Source of the DNA: DATBQN01 sp963755825
GTDB lineage: Bacteria; Acidobacteriota; Thermoanaerobaculia; Multivoradales; UBA5704
Assembly: GCA_963755825.1 (NCBI GenBank)
Contig: CAVWLA010000001.1
Location: 1,302,001 to 1,366,000 of the forward strand
Length of the DNA stretch: 64,000 nt
Reading direction: 5' to 3'
A program made the position numbers and the translations under genes. The first letter of the stretch is position 1, and each line of letters opens with the position of its first letter. Below are positions 42,520-50,950 of the stretch, piece after piece. The notes beneath the pieces are model-generated. The model was not told where the DNA came from. It was given only the letters and a program-made list of their open reading frames with translations, and made no database searches.

Positions 42520-43693
42520 TGTCCGGGCTGCCGGTCTGGAAGACGACGACGCGCTCGCCGGGCTTCAAATCGCCGGCGGCGGCGAGATCCTCGACGGCGG
42601 CGAAGGTGGCGGCTCCCTCCGGACCGATGCGGAGGCCCGCCTTGGCGGCGCGGTCGACGATCGCCGGCAGGCGCTCCTCGGCCACCGCGAGGGCGCGGCC
42701 GTCGGTGGCGCGGAGGGCGGCGAGGACGAGGAAGTCGCCGACGGCGCGCGGCACCCTGAGGCCCCAGACGCGGGTCTCGGGCCGCTCCCACGGCTCGGCA
42801 TGGTCGGCGCCCGCGGCGAAGGCGCGGACGATCGGCGCGCAGCCGTTCATCTGCACGACGGCGAAGCGCGGCCGGCGGGCGCCGATGAGACCGAGGCGCT
42901 CGAGCTCGTCGAAGGCCTTCTGCATGCCGACGATGCCGGTGCCGCCGCCCAGCGGGTAGACGATCCAGTTGGGGAGGTCCCAGGCGAACTGCTCGGCGAG
43001 CTCCAGCCCCATCGTCTTCTTGCCCTCGGCGCGGTAGGGCTCCTTGAGGGTCGAGAGGTTCCAGAAATCGGCGCCGCCCGCGTCGAGGAGCTTGGCGGCC
43101 TCGACGAGGGTCCCCGGGCCGAGGAGGACCTCGGCGCCATGCTCGCGGCAGCGGGCCGGGATGGTCGCCGGGATGTCCTCCGGCATGGCGAGGCGGGCGG
43201 GAAGGCCGGCGGCGGCGGCGTAGGCGGCGAGCGCCAGCGCGGCGTTGCCGGCGCTCGCCAGCTGCACTCCGGGGGCTCCCAGCTCGTAAGCGCGGTTGAC
43301 GGCGAGGGAGAGACCGCGCGCCTTGAAGGAACCGGTGGGGTTGGTCGACTCGTCTTTGAGGAAGAGCTCGATGTCGGCGTCGGCGGGGGCTAGCCGATCG
43401 ACCTGGAGGAGCGGCGTGGCGCCTTCGCCGAGATCGACGCGCTCGGCGAAGTTCTGGAGCGGGAGGAGCTCGGCGTAGCGCCAGAGGGTCCACGGGCGGC
43501 CGGGGAGGGCGCGGCGGAGCAGGTCGCCCTTCGCCGGGTCGAGGTCGTATTCGACCAGCCAGGGGGCGCCGGCGGGCGACAGGAAGGCGGGTTCGTCGAG
43601 CGGCGCGGTGAGTCCGGTCTTCGAGCAGACGAGGCGTCGGGCCCAGCGCTCGGGAGTCTGGCTAGTGTGGAAATTGTCTGTGGATGCGCTCAA
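42509..43693 (-). CDS. thrC: Threonine synthase (PLP-dependent)
   Basis: 394 residues from a TTG at 43693, chosen because GGGAGGA sits six bases before it; the frame is open further upstream but with low-complexity Gly/Arg sequence. PLP Lys124 lies in KDESTNPTGSFKARG, with SAGNAALALAAYAA and the phosphate loop GGGTGIVGM. An N-terminal LVCSKTG recalls the metal-binding start of archaeal-type threonine synthases. It converts O-phosphohomoserine to threonine. Cysteate or diaminopropionate synthases are related, but motif and length fit ThrC best. No other Thr-pathway gene is nearby. The serine-hydrolase frame overlaps its end by a few bases. Confidence 0.85.
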   Translation of the reverse strand: MSASTDNFHTSQTPERWARRLVCSKTGLTAPLDEPAFLSPAGAPWLVEYDLDPAKGDLLRRALPGRPWTLWRYAELLPLQNFAERVDLGEGATPLLQVDRLAPADADIELFLKDESTNPTGSFKARGLSLAVNRAYELGAPGVQLASAGNAALALAAYAAAAGLPARLAMPEDIPATIPARCREHGAEVLLGPGTLVEAAKLLDAGGADFWNLSTLKEPYRAEGKKTMGLELAEQFAWDLPNWIVYPLGGGTGIVGMQKAFDELERLGLIGARRPRFAVVQMNGCAPIVRAFAAGADHAEPWERPETRVWGLRVPRAVGDFLVLAALRATDGRALAVAEERLPAIVDRAAKAGLRIGPEGAATFAAVEDLAAAGDLKPGERVVVFQTGSPDNYV

Positions 43694-43907
43694 CGATTCC
43701 TCCCAAGAGGGCGAGCCGTGGCCTGCTGGTTTTCCGCCGCCCGCCCGGCTGGGTAGGAGGCCACCCTCCCTCCCGCCCTCCCCCACCCGCTGGGCGGCTT
43801 TGCCACCGGCGGTGCACCGGCGATTGGCGACTGGCCGGAACCGGAGAGCCCGCCGGCGAGGGTGCCGGACTGCCGGGCGGATTATTGCAGAGGCGCGTGC
43901 GGAGGGC
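43694..43907. other. Intergenic region upstream of thrC
   Basis: 214 bases rich in G/C runs. I see the ribosome-binding site of thrC at the low-coordinate end, but no reliable promoter, terminator or RNA gene. Confidence 0.3.
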
Positions 43908-45143
43908 TCAGGGGACGGCGAGAGTGGAAAGGTAAGCGTCGCGATAGCGGGCGGCGATGGCGTCCCAGGTGAGATGGTCGACGGCTCGCCGACGGCCGCG
44001 CTCTCCCATCTCTCGGGCTCGCTCGGGGTGGGCGAGGAGCGTGGAGAGGGCCGCGCCGAGCGCTTCGGCGTCGGATTCCGGGACCAGGATGCCGGTCTCT
44101 TCGGGTCTTCCGGCGACGACGGCGAGGGGGATTCCTGAGATGGCGGTGGCGAGGACGGGCAGGCCGCTCGCCATCGCCTCGAGGATGACGTTGGGGAGAC
44201 CGTCGACGTTGCCGTTGCGGTCGTGGACGGCGGGGAGGACGAAGAGGTCGGCGGCGCGGTAGAGGTCGGGCAGGTCGTTGTGGAGTATGGGGCCGGGGAA
44301 GTGGATGCGCGGATGAGGGTTGGCGCGGAAACCGGCGAGGAGGTCGCCGCCGCCGGCGAGGACGACGTGGAGATCCGGATGGGCGGCGAGGAGGGGCGGC
44401 AGGGCGGCGAGGAGGACCTGGAAACCCTTCTTCGTCGCCATGCGGCCGACGCCGAGGGCGAGCGGCGCGGTGGGCGGGATGGACAGGCGGTCGCGCCAGA
44501 GCGAGCGGGCGGCGGGGGCCGGAGAAAAGAGATCGGTGTCGACGCCGTAGGGGATGACGCGGGACCGGGAGGCCGGGAAGCCCAGGGCGACGACGCGGTC
44601 GACGAGCTCCGGCGAGCAGCCGGTCAGCAGGTCGGCGCGGGCGAGAGCGCGGCGCGCCAGGGGGCGGACGGCGGGCTTCTCGGCCATGAAGACGTCGCTG
44701 CCGTGGAGGCCGATGGCGAGGCGAGTGCCGTGATGGGGGGTGAGCGCGGCGCCGTTGGGGATGATCCAGTGCGCCTGCACCAGGTCGTAATCGCGCCGGC
44801 GGAGGGCGGCGGCGACGGCGCGGCGGGCGGCGAGCAGGTAGAACGGGGTCAAGAGGGCGGCGGCGAGGCGGGGCCGCTCGTCGGCGGCGAGCGAGCGGCC
44901 GTAGCCGAGAAGCTCGAAGCGCTCGGGGGCGTAGCGGAAGGGGACGACCTCGACCCCGGCGGGGTCCGGCTCGATTGTTAGGCCGGCGGCGTGCGGCACC
45001 AGCACGGTGACGCGGTCGCCGCCGCGGGCGAGCGCCCGCGCCAGGTCGCGGATGAAGGGGCCGGCGCCGTCGCCCGCGAAGCGCGGGTAGGTCTGGGTGA
45101 GGAAGAGGAGGTCGAGGGGCGCGGTGCGCGGCGCCGGCGTCAC
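43908..45143 (-). CDS. Glycosyltransferase family 4 (GT-B fold)
   Basis: 411 residues. The N-terminal half has the GT4 start LLFLTQTYPRFAGDGAGPFI and donor-cleft motif GLHGSDVF; the C-terminal half has VGRMATKKGFQVLLAA, VLAGGGD and the nucleotide-sugar site GLPNVILEAMASGLPVLAT with the paired Glu arrangement of retaining GT4 enzymes. Cytoplasmic or membrane-associated transfer of a hexose from a nucleotide sugar to a growing glycan is expected. It lies 22 bp after a GT2 gene and near a UDP-galactopyranose-mutase-like flavoprotein gene, suggesting a small glycan-assembly cluster. Confidence 0.92.
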   Translation of the reverse strand: MTPAPRTAPLDLLFLTQTYPRFAGDGAGPFIRDLARALARGGDRVTVLVPHAAGLTIEPDPAGVEVVPFRYAPERFELLGYGRSLAADERPRLAAALLTPFYLLAARRAVAAALRRRDYDLVQAHWIIPNGAALTPHHGTRLAIGLHGSDVFMAEKPAVRPLARRALARADLLTGCSPELVDRVVALGFPASRSRVIPYGVDTDLFSPAPAARSLWRDRLSIPPTAPLALGVGRMATKKGFQVLLAALPPLLAAHPDLHVVLAGGGDLLAGFRANPHPRIHFPGPILHNDLPDLYRAADLFVLPAVHDRNGNVDGLPNVILEAMASGLPVLATAISGIPLAVVAGRPEETGILVPESDAEALGAALSTLLAHPERAREMGERGRRRAVDHLTWDAIAARYRDAYLSTLAVP

Positions 45144-45165
45144 GAGCGCGCGGCGGCGAGCGGCG

Positions 45166-46176
45166 TCACTCGAGCCGCTCCTTCACCGAGTAGCTGTCGC
45201 GGCGGCGGAAGTTCTTGAAGGTGATCATCTCGCCGATGAGGCCGGTGGTGAGCACCTGGATGCCGAGCAGCATGAGGAGCACGCCGAGGAGGAGGAGCGG
45301 GCGGTTCGAGAGGTGGGCGCCGCCCGCCCAGAGGATGGCGAGGTAGAGGTTGATGGCGAAGCCGACGGAGAGAAAGACGAGGCCGACGGCGCCGAAGAGG
45401 TGGAGCGGCCGGCGCGTGTAGCGGGTGATGAAGAGCACGGTGATGAGGTCGAGCAGACCTTTGTAGAAGCGGTCCCAGCCGTACTTGCTGACGCCGTGCA
45501 GGCGCGGATGGTGCTCCACCTCGATCTCCCCCACCGCGAAGCCGCGGCGGCTCGCCAGCACCGGGATGTAACGGTGGAGCTCGCCATAGACGGCGATCTC
45601 GCCCAGCACCTCGCGGCGGTAGGCCTTGAACCCGGAGTTGAAGTCGTGGAGGTCGACCTGCGCCAGGCGCCGCGTCACCGAATTGAAGAGGAGCGACGGC
45701 AGGCGCTTGCCGGCGGGGTCGTGGCGCTGCTTCTTCCAACCCGAGACGAGGTCGAGGCCGCCCTTCTCCAGCGCGTCGAGGAGGCGCGGGATCTCCTCCG
45801 GCGCGTCCTGCAGGTCGCCGTCCATGGTGACCAGGATGGCGCCGCGCGAGTGGTCGAAGCCGGCAGTGAGCGCCGCCGCCTTGCCGAAGTTGCGGCGCAG
45901 GCGCACCAGGCGCACCCGCGGGTCGCGCTCATGCGCGGCGCGGATGCGGTCCGGCGTGCCGTCGCCCGAGCCGTCGTCGACGAAGACGATCTCGAAGCTC
46001 CGCCCCAGCCCGTCGAGCACCGCCGCCACCCGCGCCGCCAGCTCCTCCACCGAATCCGCCTCGTCGAGCACCGGCACCAGCACGCTGATCTCGATCGCCG
46101 GAGCCGGAGCGCTGGCCTCCGCGCCGGCGTCCAAACGCGACGCCGGGAGACCGATCACGAACGGTTGGCGGCTCAT
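45166..46176 (-). CDS. Glycosyltransferase family 2 with C-terminal membrane helices (DPM1/ArnC-like)
   Basis: 336 residues. GT-A domain with VLVPVLDEADSVEEL, VDDGSGDGTPD, RRNFGKAAALTAGF and the metal-binding TMDGDLQDAPEEIP; then DFNSGFKAYRREVL and the HGVSKYGW loop. Two membrane helices near the C-terminus (FGAVGLVFLSVGFAINLYL, LLLLGVLLMLLGIQVLTTG) are those of polyprenyl-phosphate glycosyltransferases such as ArnC or GtrB, which attach a sugar to a lipid carrier at the membrane. Just upstream of the GT4 gene on the same strand, probably one operon. Confidence 0.92.
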   Translation of the reverse strand: MSRQPFVIGLPASRLDAGAEASAPAPAIEISVLVPVLDEADSVEELAARVAAVLDGLGRSFEIVFVDDGSGDGTPDRIRAAHERDPRVRLVRLRRNFGKAAALTAGFDHSRGAILVTMDGDLQDAPEEIPRLLDALEKGGLDLVSGWKKQRHDPAGKRLPSLLFNSVTRRLAQVDLHDFNSGFKAYRREVLGEIAVYGELHRYIPVLASRRGFAVGEIEVEHHPRLHGVSKYGWDRFYKGLLDLITVLFITRYTRRPLHLFGAVGLVFLSVGFAINLYLAILWAGGAHLSNRPLLLLGVLLMLLGIQVLTTGLIGEMITFKNFRRRDSYSVKERLE

Positions 46177-46219
46177 TGCAGGGCCATTCTACCGGAACCC
46201 TGCCGGCGGGCTGGTCGGC

Positions 46220-47539
46220 CTAGCGCCCCGCCAGGATCTCCTCCGCCGCCGTCCTGCCGCTGCGCATGGAGTGGTCCATGTTGAAGTACTGCCACTCGCC
46301 GAAGCGCCCAACCGCCCAGATCCCCTGCGCTTTGAGATAGGAGCGGATGAGCTCGACGTTCTTCCGGTGATCGAGGTCGTAGATGACGTAGGCGGGGAGG
46401 ATCTCCTCGGTGTGGATGAGCTCGATGCGGTCGTCGGGCTGCAGGATGCCGGCGAGGCGGAGGGCCGCGATGGTGCGCTCGACGGCGGCCTCGCGGTCGA
46501 GCGGGCGGCCGGCGGGAAAGGCGACCTCGGTCGCGATCGAGCTCTTCCCCGGCGGCACGGTGTCGGGGCTGAAGGTGGCCGGGAAGGAGAGCCGGTGGAA
46601 GGGGAACGGCTCCTCGTAGAAGTAGACCCAGTGCTTGTCCGAGATGTCGGCGCGGTCGACCCCTAAGTTGACGCAGAAGATCCCCTGGTAGCGCAGCGCC
46701 TCGCAGGCGCGCACGATCTCGGGCGGCAGGCCGCTCGCGAAGCGCGGCAGGAAGGGCAGCGGCAGCGAGAAGATCAGCTTGTCGAAGGGCACCACCTCGC
46801 CGTCGGCGAAGACGATCCGTTTGCCCGGCAGCTCCAGGCGCTCGGCGCGGCGGCCGAGGTGGACGTTGCCGACGCGCTCGCCGAGCGCCTTCGGCAGCGG
46901 CTCGATGGCGCCGCGCTTGGGATACCAGAAGGACGCCGTGGCGCCGACCTGCGCCACCTCGTCGGAGACGGCGCCGGCGACGATGCGCTCGAAGTCCGGC
47001 GTCGGCACGCGGCGGCCGATCCAGCTGAAGTCCATGGTCGACGGCTCGACGGTCCAGATCTTCCGCGCGTAGGGGATCATCAGGTGGTCGGCGATGCCGT
47101 CGCCGAAGAAGCCGCGCATCCACTCCTCGTAGTTGCGCGGCTGGAACTCGCCGCGCGCCTGCAGCTGCGCGGCGCCGATCAGGCCGACCAGGCAGTCCTT
47201 GACCACCGCCGGCGGCAGGCCGTGGAGGTGCGCCTGGAAGGGGAAGCGGGTGTAGCGGCGCGAGGCGTGGTGGTAGATGAACGCCTGCCGCTCCTGGGCG
47301 TGGAAGTTGTCGCCCAGCAGCTCGCGGATGAACGCCTCGATCAAGGGATCGATGGTGAACAGGATGTGCGGCCCGAAGTCGAAGAGATAGCCGTCGATCG
47401 CCGTCGAGCGCGCCAGGCCGCCGACCCGCGACTCCTTCTCGTAGAGCTGCCAGTGGCTCTCGCCGCGCTGGGCGAAGGTGTAGGCCGCGGTGAGGCCGGA
47501 GAGGCCGCCGCCCAGGATGACGTCCTGTCGTTCGCGCAT
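46220..47539 (-). CDS. FAD-dependent protein, UDP-galactopyranose mutase / protoporphyrinogen oxidase-like
   Basis: 439 residues from MRERQDVILGGGLSGL; an upstream-extended frame adds only Arg/Pro-rich residues. The N-terminus is the dinucleotide-binding fold, followed by YEKESRVGGLARS, GYLFDFGPHILF, a central helical domain and a C-terminal FAD contact (WAVGRFGEWQYFNMDHSMRS). The last motif and overall plan recall UDP-galactopyranose mutase and related amine-oxidase-superfamily proteins in glycan clusters. It precedes the GT2 and GT4 genes by 43 bp, so a sugar-nucleotide role is more likely than heme synthesis. No Shine-Dalgarno sequence is obvious. Confidence 0.78.
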   Translation of the reverse strand: MRERQDVILGGGLSGLTAAYTFAQRGESHWQLYEKESRVGGLARSTAIDGYLFDFGPHILFTIDPLIEAFIRELLGDNFHAQERQAFIYHHASRRYTRFPFQAHLHGLPPAVVKDCLVGLIGAAQLQARGEFQPRNYEEWMRGFFGDGIADHLMIPYARKIWTVEPSTMDFSWIGRRVPTPDFERIVAGAVSDEVAQVGATASFWYPKRGAIEPLPKALGERVGNVHLGRRAERLELPGKRIVFADGEVVPFDKLIFSLPLPFLPRFASGLPPEIVRACEALRYQGIFCVNLGVDRADISDKHWVYFYEEPFPFHRLSFPATFSPDTVPPGKSSIATEVAFPAGRPLDREAAVERTIAALRLAGILQPDDRIELIHTEEILPAYVIYDLDHRKNVELIRSYLKAQGIWAVGRFGEWQYFNMDHSMRSGRTAAEEILAGR

Positions 47540-47671
47540 GGGGTCGAAGGGTCGGGGTACTGGATCTGCAGGCTGGGTCGGGAGGCTGGCGCGGGAGAGC
47601 GCGTGCCGCGGTTCGCGGACCGGCCGCATTCTCTCCCGCCGTCGAGCGGAGGTCAAAACGGCCGCGGGCGG

Positions 47672-49381
47672 CTAGCGCATGAGGGCGTGGTACTCGTCGG
47701 TGGTCTCCGGCAGCGGCGAGACGCCGAGATCCTCGAGCAGCAGCGCGCAGAGGCGGTCGTACTGGCGGCGCACCAGCTCGCGCCGGCCCTGGGCGGCGTA
47801 GAGCCGCATCACCGCCAGGTGGACGCGCTCCTGCAGCGGATCCTCGATGAGCACGGCGCGGTAGGCGTCCATGGCGTCGGCGCCGCGGGCGAGCCGCACG
47901 TAGAGGTCGCCCAGCTCGCGGAGCAGCTCCTGGTAGAGCCGCTGGTAGGCCTCCCGGCGGACGCTCACCCAGGCGTCGTAGTAACCCTGCAGGAACGGCC
48001 CGCGATAGAGCTTCCAGGCTCCCTCCCAGGCGTCCGCGGCGACCGCGAGCTCGCCGCCGTCGGCGGCGGCGCGGCCGCGCTCGAGGCGCTCGCGGAAGTC
48101 GAGCAGGTCGACCTGCCAGGCGATCTCCGGGTTCAGCCGATAGACGCCGGCGCGAAAGAGGAGCGGCGGCGGCACATCGCCCCGCCGCTCGCCCTCGAGC
48201 GCCCGGCGCAGGTGCGAGAGCGTGGGATGGAAGTTGCGGTCGATGGTGCGCTCGCCCTCGCGCGGCCAGACCGCTTCGACGAGGTCCTCGCGCCCGGCCT
48301 GCAGCCCGGGCGCCGAAGCGAGGTAGGCGAGCACCTGGAACGAGCGCCGCAGCCGCCAGCCGAGATCGCGCGCGCCGCCGGCGGTCTGCTGCTGGATGAA
48401 GGGGTCGCCGAGGAGGCCGAGGCGGTAGACGGGGCGCTCGGCGGACGGACCGGAGCGGTCCGCCGACGTCCCGTCGCCGGCCGCCGCACCCTCGGCCGCG
48501 GCCTCGCCGTCCTCGGCGGTCTCGGCGATCTCCGCCACTTCGGCCGTCGCCACACGCGCGGCGCGCGCCGCCTTGGCCAGCAGCGCGCGCCGGCGGCGGG
48601 CGGTGCGCTCGAGATAGGCGGCGAGGAGGAGCGGCGGCCGCTCCCCCTCCGCCTCCTCCACCCAGAGGCCGAGCGCATCGCAGAGACCGCGGAGCGGCGC
48701 CACCTCCGCCCACAGCGCCGGATCGGCCGGCGCGGCGAACAGCAGCTCGCGCTCCGCCGGCTCGAGCGCCTCGATCACCTGGTGGCGGACGAACGAGCGC
48801 ACGGTGGGGATCTCGAGGAATCCCTCGGCCCCGGCGCCGGCCAAGCCGCCGCCGCCGGTCGCCTCGAGCGCCAGACGGAGCGGCTCGTACCAGCCGTCGG
48901 TCGCCGCGACGAGCGAGTCCCCGCTCGCCGGCGCCTCGCCGGTCAGCCAGTAGCAGAGCGCGGCCGCCTCCGCCGGCGCCAGCAGCAGCTCCTGCGGCGG
49001 CAGGACGGCGGAGGCGAGGCCGGGGCGCGGGCGGCGCCGCCGGTCGGTCGCGAAGACCAGGCGCTCGCCCGGCAGCAGCCAGCGTGCCGCGCCGTCGAGG
49101 CGATCCTCCGGGCAGACCGCGGCGACCAGCCAGCGGGCGCCGGCGGCGCGCGTGGCGGCGAGGGCGCGGCGGAGCTCGTCGTCGCCGGCGAGCTCGCCCG
49201 GCGCGAGGCCGGTGGCGAGCCGCGGCTCGGCGGCGAGGAGGGCGGCGAGGAGGGCGTCGCGGCCGCTCCCCGGCCACCCCCAGACCTCGATCAGCGGGGT
49301 GTCGAGGGCGCGCAGGCGCCGCAGCAGGCGTGGCAGGTGGGGTGGTTGGATGGCGCCGGCGGTGTCGGCGGCGGAATCCAT
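47672..49381 (-). CDS. BTAD-domain regulator with degenerate N-terminal P-loop region
   Basis: 569 residues. The N-terminus has VWGWPGSGRDALLAALL, like a Walker A loop but with Arg where the essential Lys should be, followed by an Ala/Leu-rich helical region of about 250 residues. From about residue 320, YRLGLLGDPFI starts a winged-helix-like domain (REDLVEAVWP, RNFHPTLSHLRRALEG), then a bacterial transcriptional activator domain of TPR-like helices (GPFLQGYYDAWVSVRREAYQ, DPLQERVHLAVMRLYAAQG). SARP/AfsR-type regulators have this C-terminal order. It lies 39 bp after an ECF sigma gene, so the two are probably co-expressed. Likely an intracellular regulator; signal unknown. Confidence 0.78.
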   Translation of the reverse strand: MDSAADTAGAIQPPHLPRLLRRLRALDTPLIEVWGWPGSGRDALLAALLAAEPRLATGLAPGELAGDDELRRALAATRAAGARWLVAAVCPEDRLDGAARWLLPGERLVFATDRRRRPRPGLASAVLPPQELLLAPAEAAALCYWLTGEAPASGDSLVAATDGWYEPLRLALEATGGGGLAGAGAEGFLEIPTVRSFVRHQVIEALEPAERELLFAAPADPALWAEVAPLRGLCDALGLWVEEAEGERPPLLLAAYLERTARRRRALLAKAARAARVATAEVAEIAETAEDGEAAAEGAAAGDGTSADRSGPSAERPVYRLGLLGDPFIQQQTAGGARDLGWRLRRSFQVLAYLASAPGLQAGREDLVEAVWPREGERTIDRNFHPTLSHLRRALEGERRGDVPPPLLFRAGVYRLNPEIAWQVDLLDFRERLERGRAAADGGELAVAADAWEGAWKLYRGPFLQGYYDAWVSVRREAYQRLYQELLRELGDLYVRLARGADAMDAYRAVLIEDPLQERVHLAVMRLYAAQGRRELVRRQYDRLCALLLEDLGVSPLPETTDEYHALMR

Positions 49382-49420
49382 CGCGGGCGGCGGCGGGATG
49401 CCGGGCGGGAGCGCCGCGCC

Positions 49421-50044
49421 TCAGCGGCGATGGCGGCGCGGAGCAGTGGCCCGCGTGGCCCGCGCGGCCGGCGCCAGCTCGGCGGCCGAGCAGCCGGCGC
49501 AGCTCGCGGCAGGCGAGGCGCCGGCCGAGAGGGGGGAGCTGGCGGCGAGCAGCTCGCGGTTGAGCGCGGCGAGGCAGCGGGTGGTGATCTTGCCGATGCT
49601 CTGCCCGCTGTAGCCCATCTGCTCCGCCGCCTCGCCCGGCTCATAGCCCATGCGGAAACGCAGCTTGAGGAGCGTGCGGCAGCGCTCGGGAAGCCGGTCG
49701 ATCAGGACCTGCAGATCCTGCAGCAGGCCGGCGCGCTCCTGCTCCGGCGCCACCGTCGGCGACAGCATCTCGAGGAGCGCCGAGTCGACCGCGGAATAGA
49801 GGCGGCGCCGCTGCGAGCGCCAGTACATCAGGCACTGGCGCTTGAGGGTGCCGATCACCCAGGCGTCGTAGTCCCGGATGTGATCCCACTGGTGGACGAG
49901 CTGGAGGAAGGTCGTCTGCAGGAGATCTTCGGTCTCCTCGGGCGGGATGCGGTAGCGGGCGAGGAGGGTCTTCAGGCGCGGCTTGACGCGGCGCACCACG
50001 TCGCCCAAGCGATCCTCCGGGAGCTGTTCAAACGGGCTGGTCAT
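49421..50044 (-). CDS. ECF-type RNA polymerase sigma factor
   Basis: 207 residues. Region 2 is visible in PPEETEDLLQTTFLQLVHQW and AWVIGTLKRQCLMYWRSQRRR; region 4 in DRLPERCRTLLKLRFRMGY and EAAEQMGYSGQSIGKITTRC. The Ala/Ser-rich C-terminal tail of about 40 residues includes SCAGCS. No anti-sigma gene with a membrane helix follows; instead a BTAD regulator gene comes 39 bp later. Control may therefore be by expression or by the BTAD protein, which is inference. A plausible extended -10 promoter lies 28-56 bases upstream. Confidence 0.9.
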   Translation of the reverse strand: MTSPFEQLPEDRLGDVVRRVKPRLKTLLARYRIPPEETEDLLQTTFLQLVHQWDHIRDYDAWVIGTLKRQCLMYWRSQRRRLYSAVDSALLEMLSPTVAPEQERAGLLQDLQVLIDRLPERCRTLLKLRFRMGYEPGEAAEQMGYSGQSIGKITTRCLAALNRELLAASSPLSAGASPAASCAGCSAAELAPAARATRATAPRRHRR

Positions 50045-50071
50045 GCCGCGCGCCAGACGCTGATCTGTCTG

Positions 50072-50100
50072 AACGTAGCAGGTACCCGAAGGCCTGTCCA
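50072..50100 (-). promoter_or_regulatory. Possible promoter of the ECF sigma gene
   Basis: On the minus strand, TGGACA (5 of 6 to the -35 consensus) at 50095-50100 and TACGTT at 50072-50077 preceded by TGC (extended -10) are separated by 17 bases. The -10 matches only 3 of 6, so this is a candidate only. Confidence 0.35.
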
Positions 50101-50131
50101 GCTTATCGAAGCATCGCTAGTTGAACGTTTT

Positions 50132-50950
50132 CTAGCTCCCTGCGGCGGCTTCGAGAAGACGGTCGCGCACTTGCTGCATGTCTTCCCAAGTGGGCCGCTT
50201 GAGCGCTGGATTGCGCAACAGCGCCGCCGGGTGATACGTCACCATCGTCGGTACGCCGAGCACGGTGTACCAGCGGCCGCGCAGGCGGCCGATCGGCGTG
50301 TCGTTGCCGAGGAGCGTCTGCGCCGCGATGCGGCCGAGGGCGACGATGACGGCCGGCTGGATGAGCCCGATCTGCTCGGCGAGATACGGCCGGCAGGCGG
50401 CGACCTCGTCGGGCTGCGGATCGCGGTTGCCCGGCGGCCGGCACTTGACGATGTTGGCGATGTAGACCTGCTCGCGGGTCTTGCCGATCGCTTGGATGAT
50501 CTTGTTGAGCAGCTCGCCCGCCCGCCCCACGAAGGGCAGCCCCTGCTTGTCCTCCTCCGCTCCCGGCCCCTCGCCGATGAAGAGCAGGTCGGTGGCGGCG
50601 TCGCCGGCGCCGAAGACGGTGCGGTTGCGCGTCTCGCAGAGGCGGCAGAGCCGGCAGACGGCGACCTGTCCCGAGATCTCGGCGAGGCGGGCGACCCGCA
50701 CCGCGAGCGCCGCGGGCTCGATCGCGCCGCTCGGCGCGGGCGGCGCGCCGGAGCCGCCGGGCGCCGCCAGCCGCTCTGTGGAGCCGCCGGCGGCAGGCGC
50801 GGCGGGAGCAGAAACCGCGGCAGGCGCCGAGCCGGCGCCGAGCGAGCTCGCGGCGCCGGCGGCGTCGCGCAGGTAGAGGTCGCCGTAGCCGATGGCGCCG
50901 AGGTACTCGAGGAGCGGCGCGAGGTCGGGCGGCACCGGCGGGCGGCGCAT
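50132..50950 (-). CDS. Type-4 uracil-DNA glycosylase (4Fe-4S)
   Basis: 272 residues. After an N-terminal helix and a Pro/Ala/Gly linker (about 30-85) come Cys102 and Cys105 (CRLCETRNR), the active-site loop GEGPGAEEDKQGLPFVG, then Cys170 and Cys186 separated by 15 residues, completing the 4Fe-4S ligands typical of family 4/5 UDGs. YHPAALLRNPALK is the C-terminal DNA-intercalating motif. It removes uracil from DNA. The ATG overlaps the coaBC stop by one base (TGATG), so translation is coupled. The linker length is unusual for the family. Confidence 0.92.
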   Translation of the reverse strand: MRRPPVPPDLAPLLEYLGAIGYGDLYLRDAAGAASSLGAGSAPAAVSAPAAPAAGGSTERLAAPGGSGAPPAPSGAIEPAALAVRVARLAEISGQVAVCRLCRLCETRNRTVFGAGDAATDLLFIGEGPGAEEDKQGLPFVGRAGELLNKIIQAIGKTREQVYIANIVKCRPPGNRDPQPDEVAACRPYLAEQIGLIQPAVIVALGRIAAQTLLGNDTPIGRLRGRWYTVLGVPTMVTYHPAALLRNPALKRPTWEDMQQVRDRLLEAAAGS

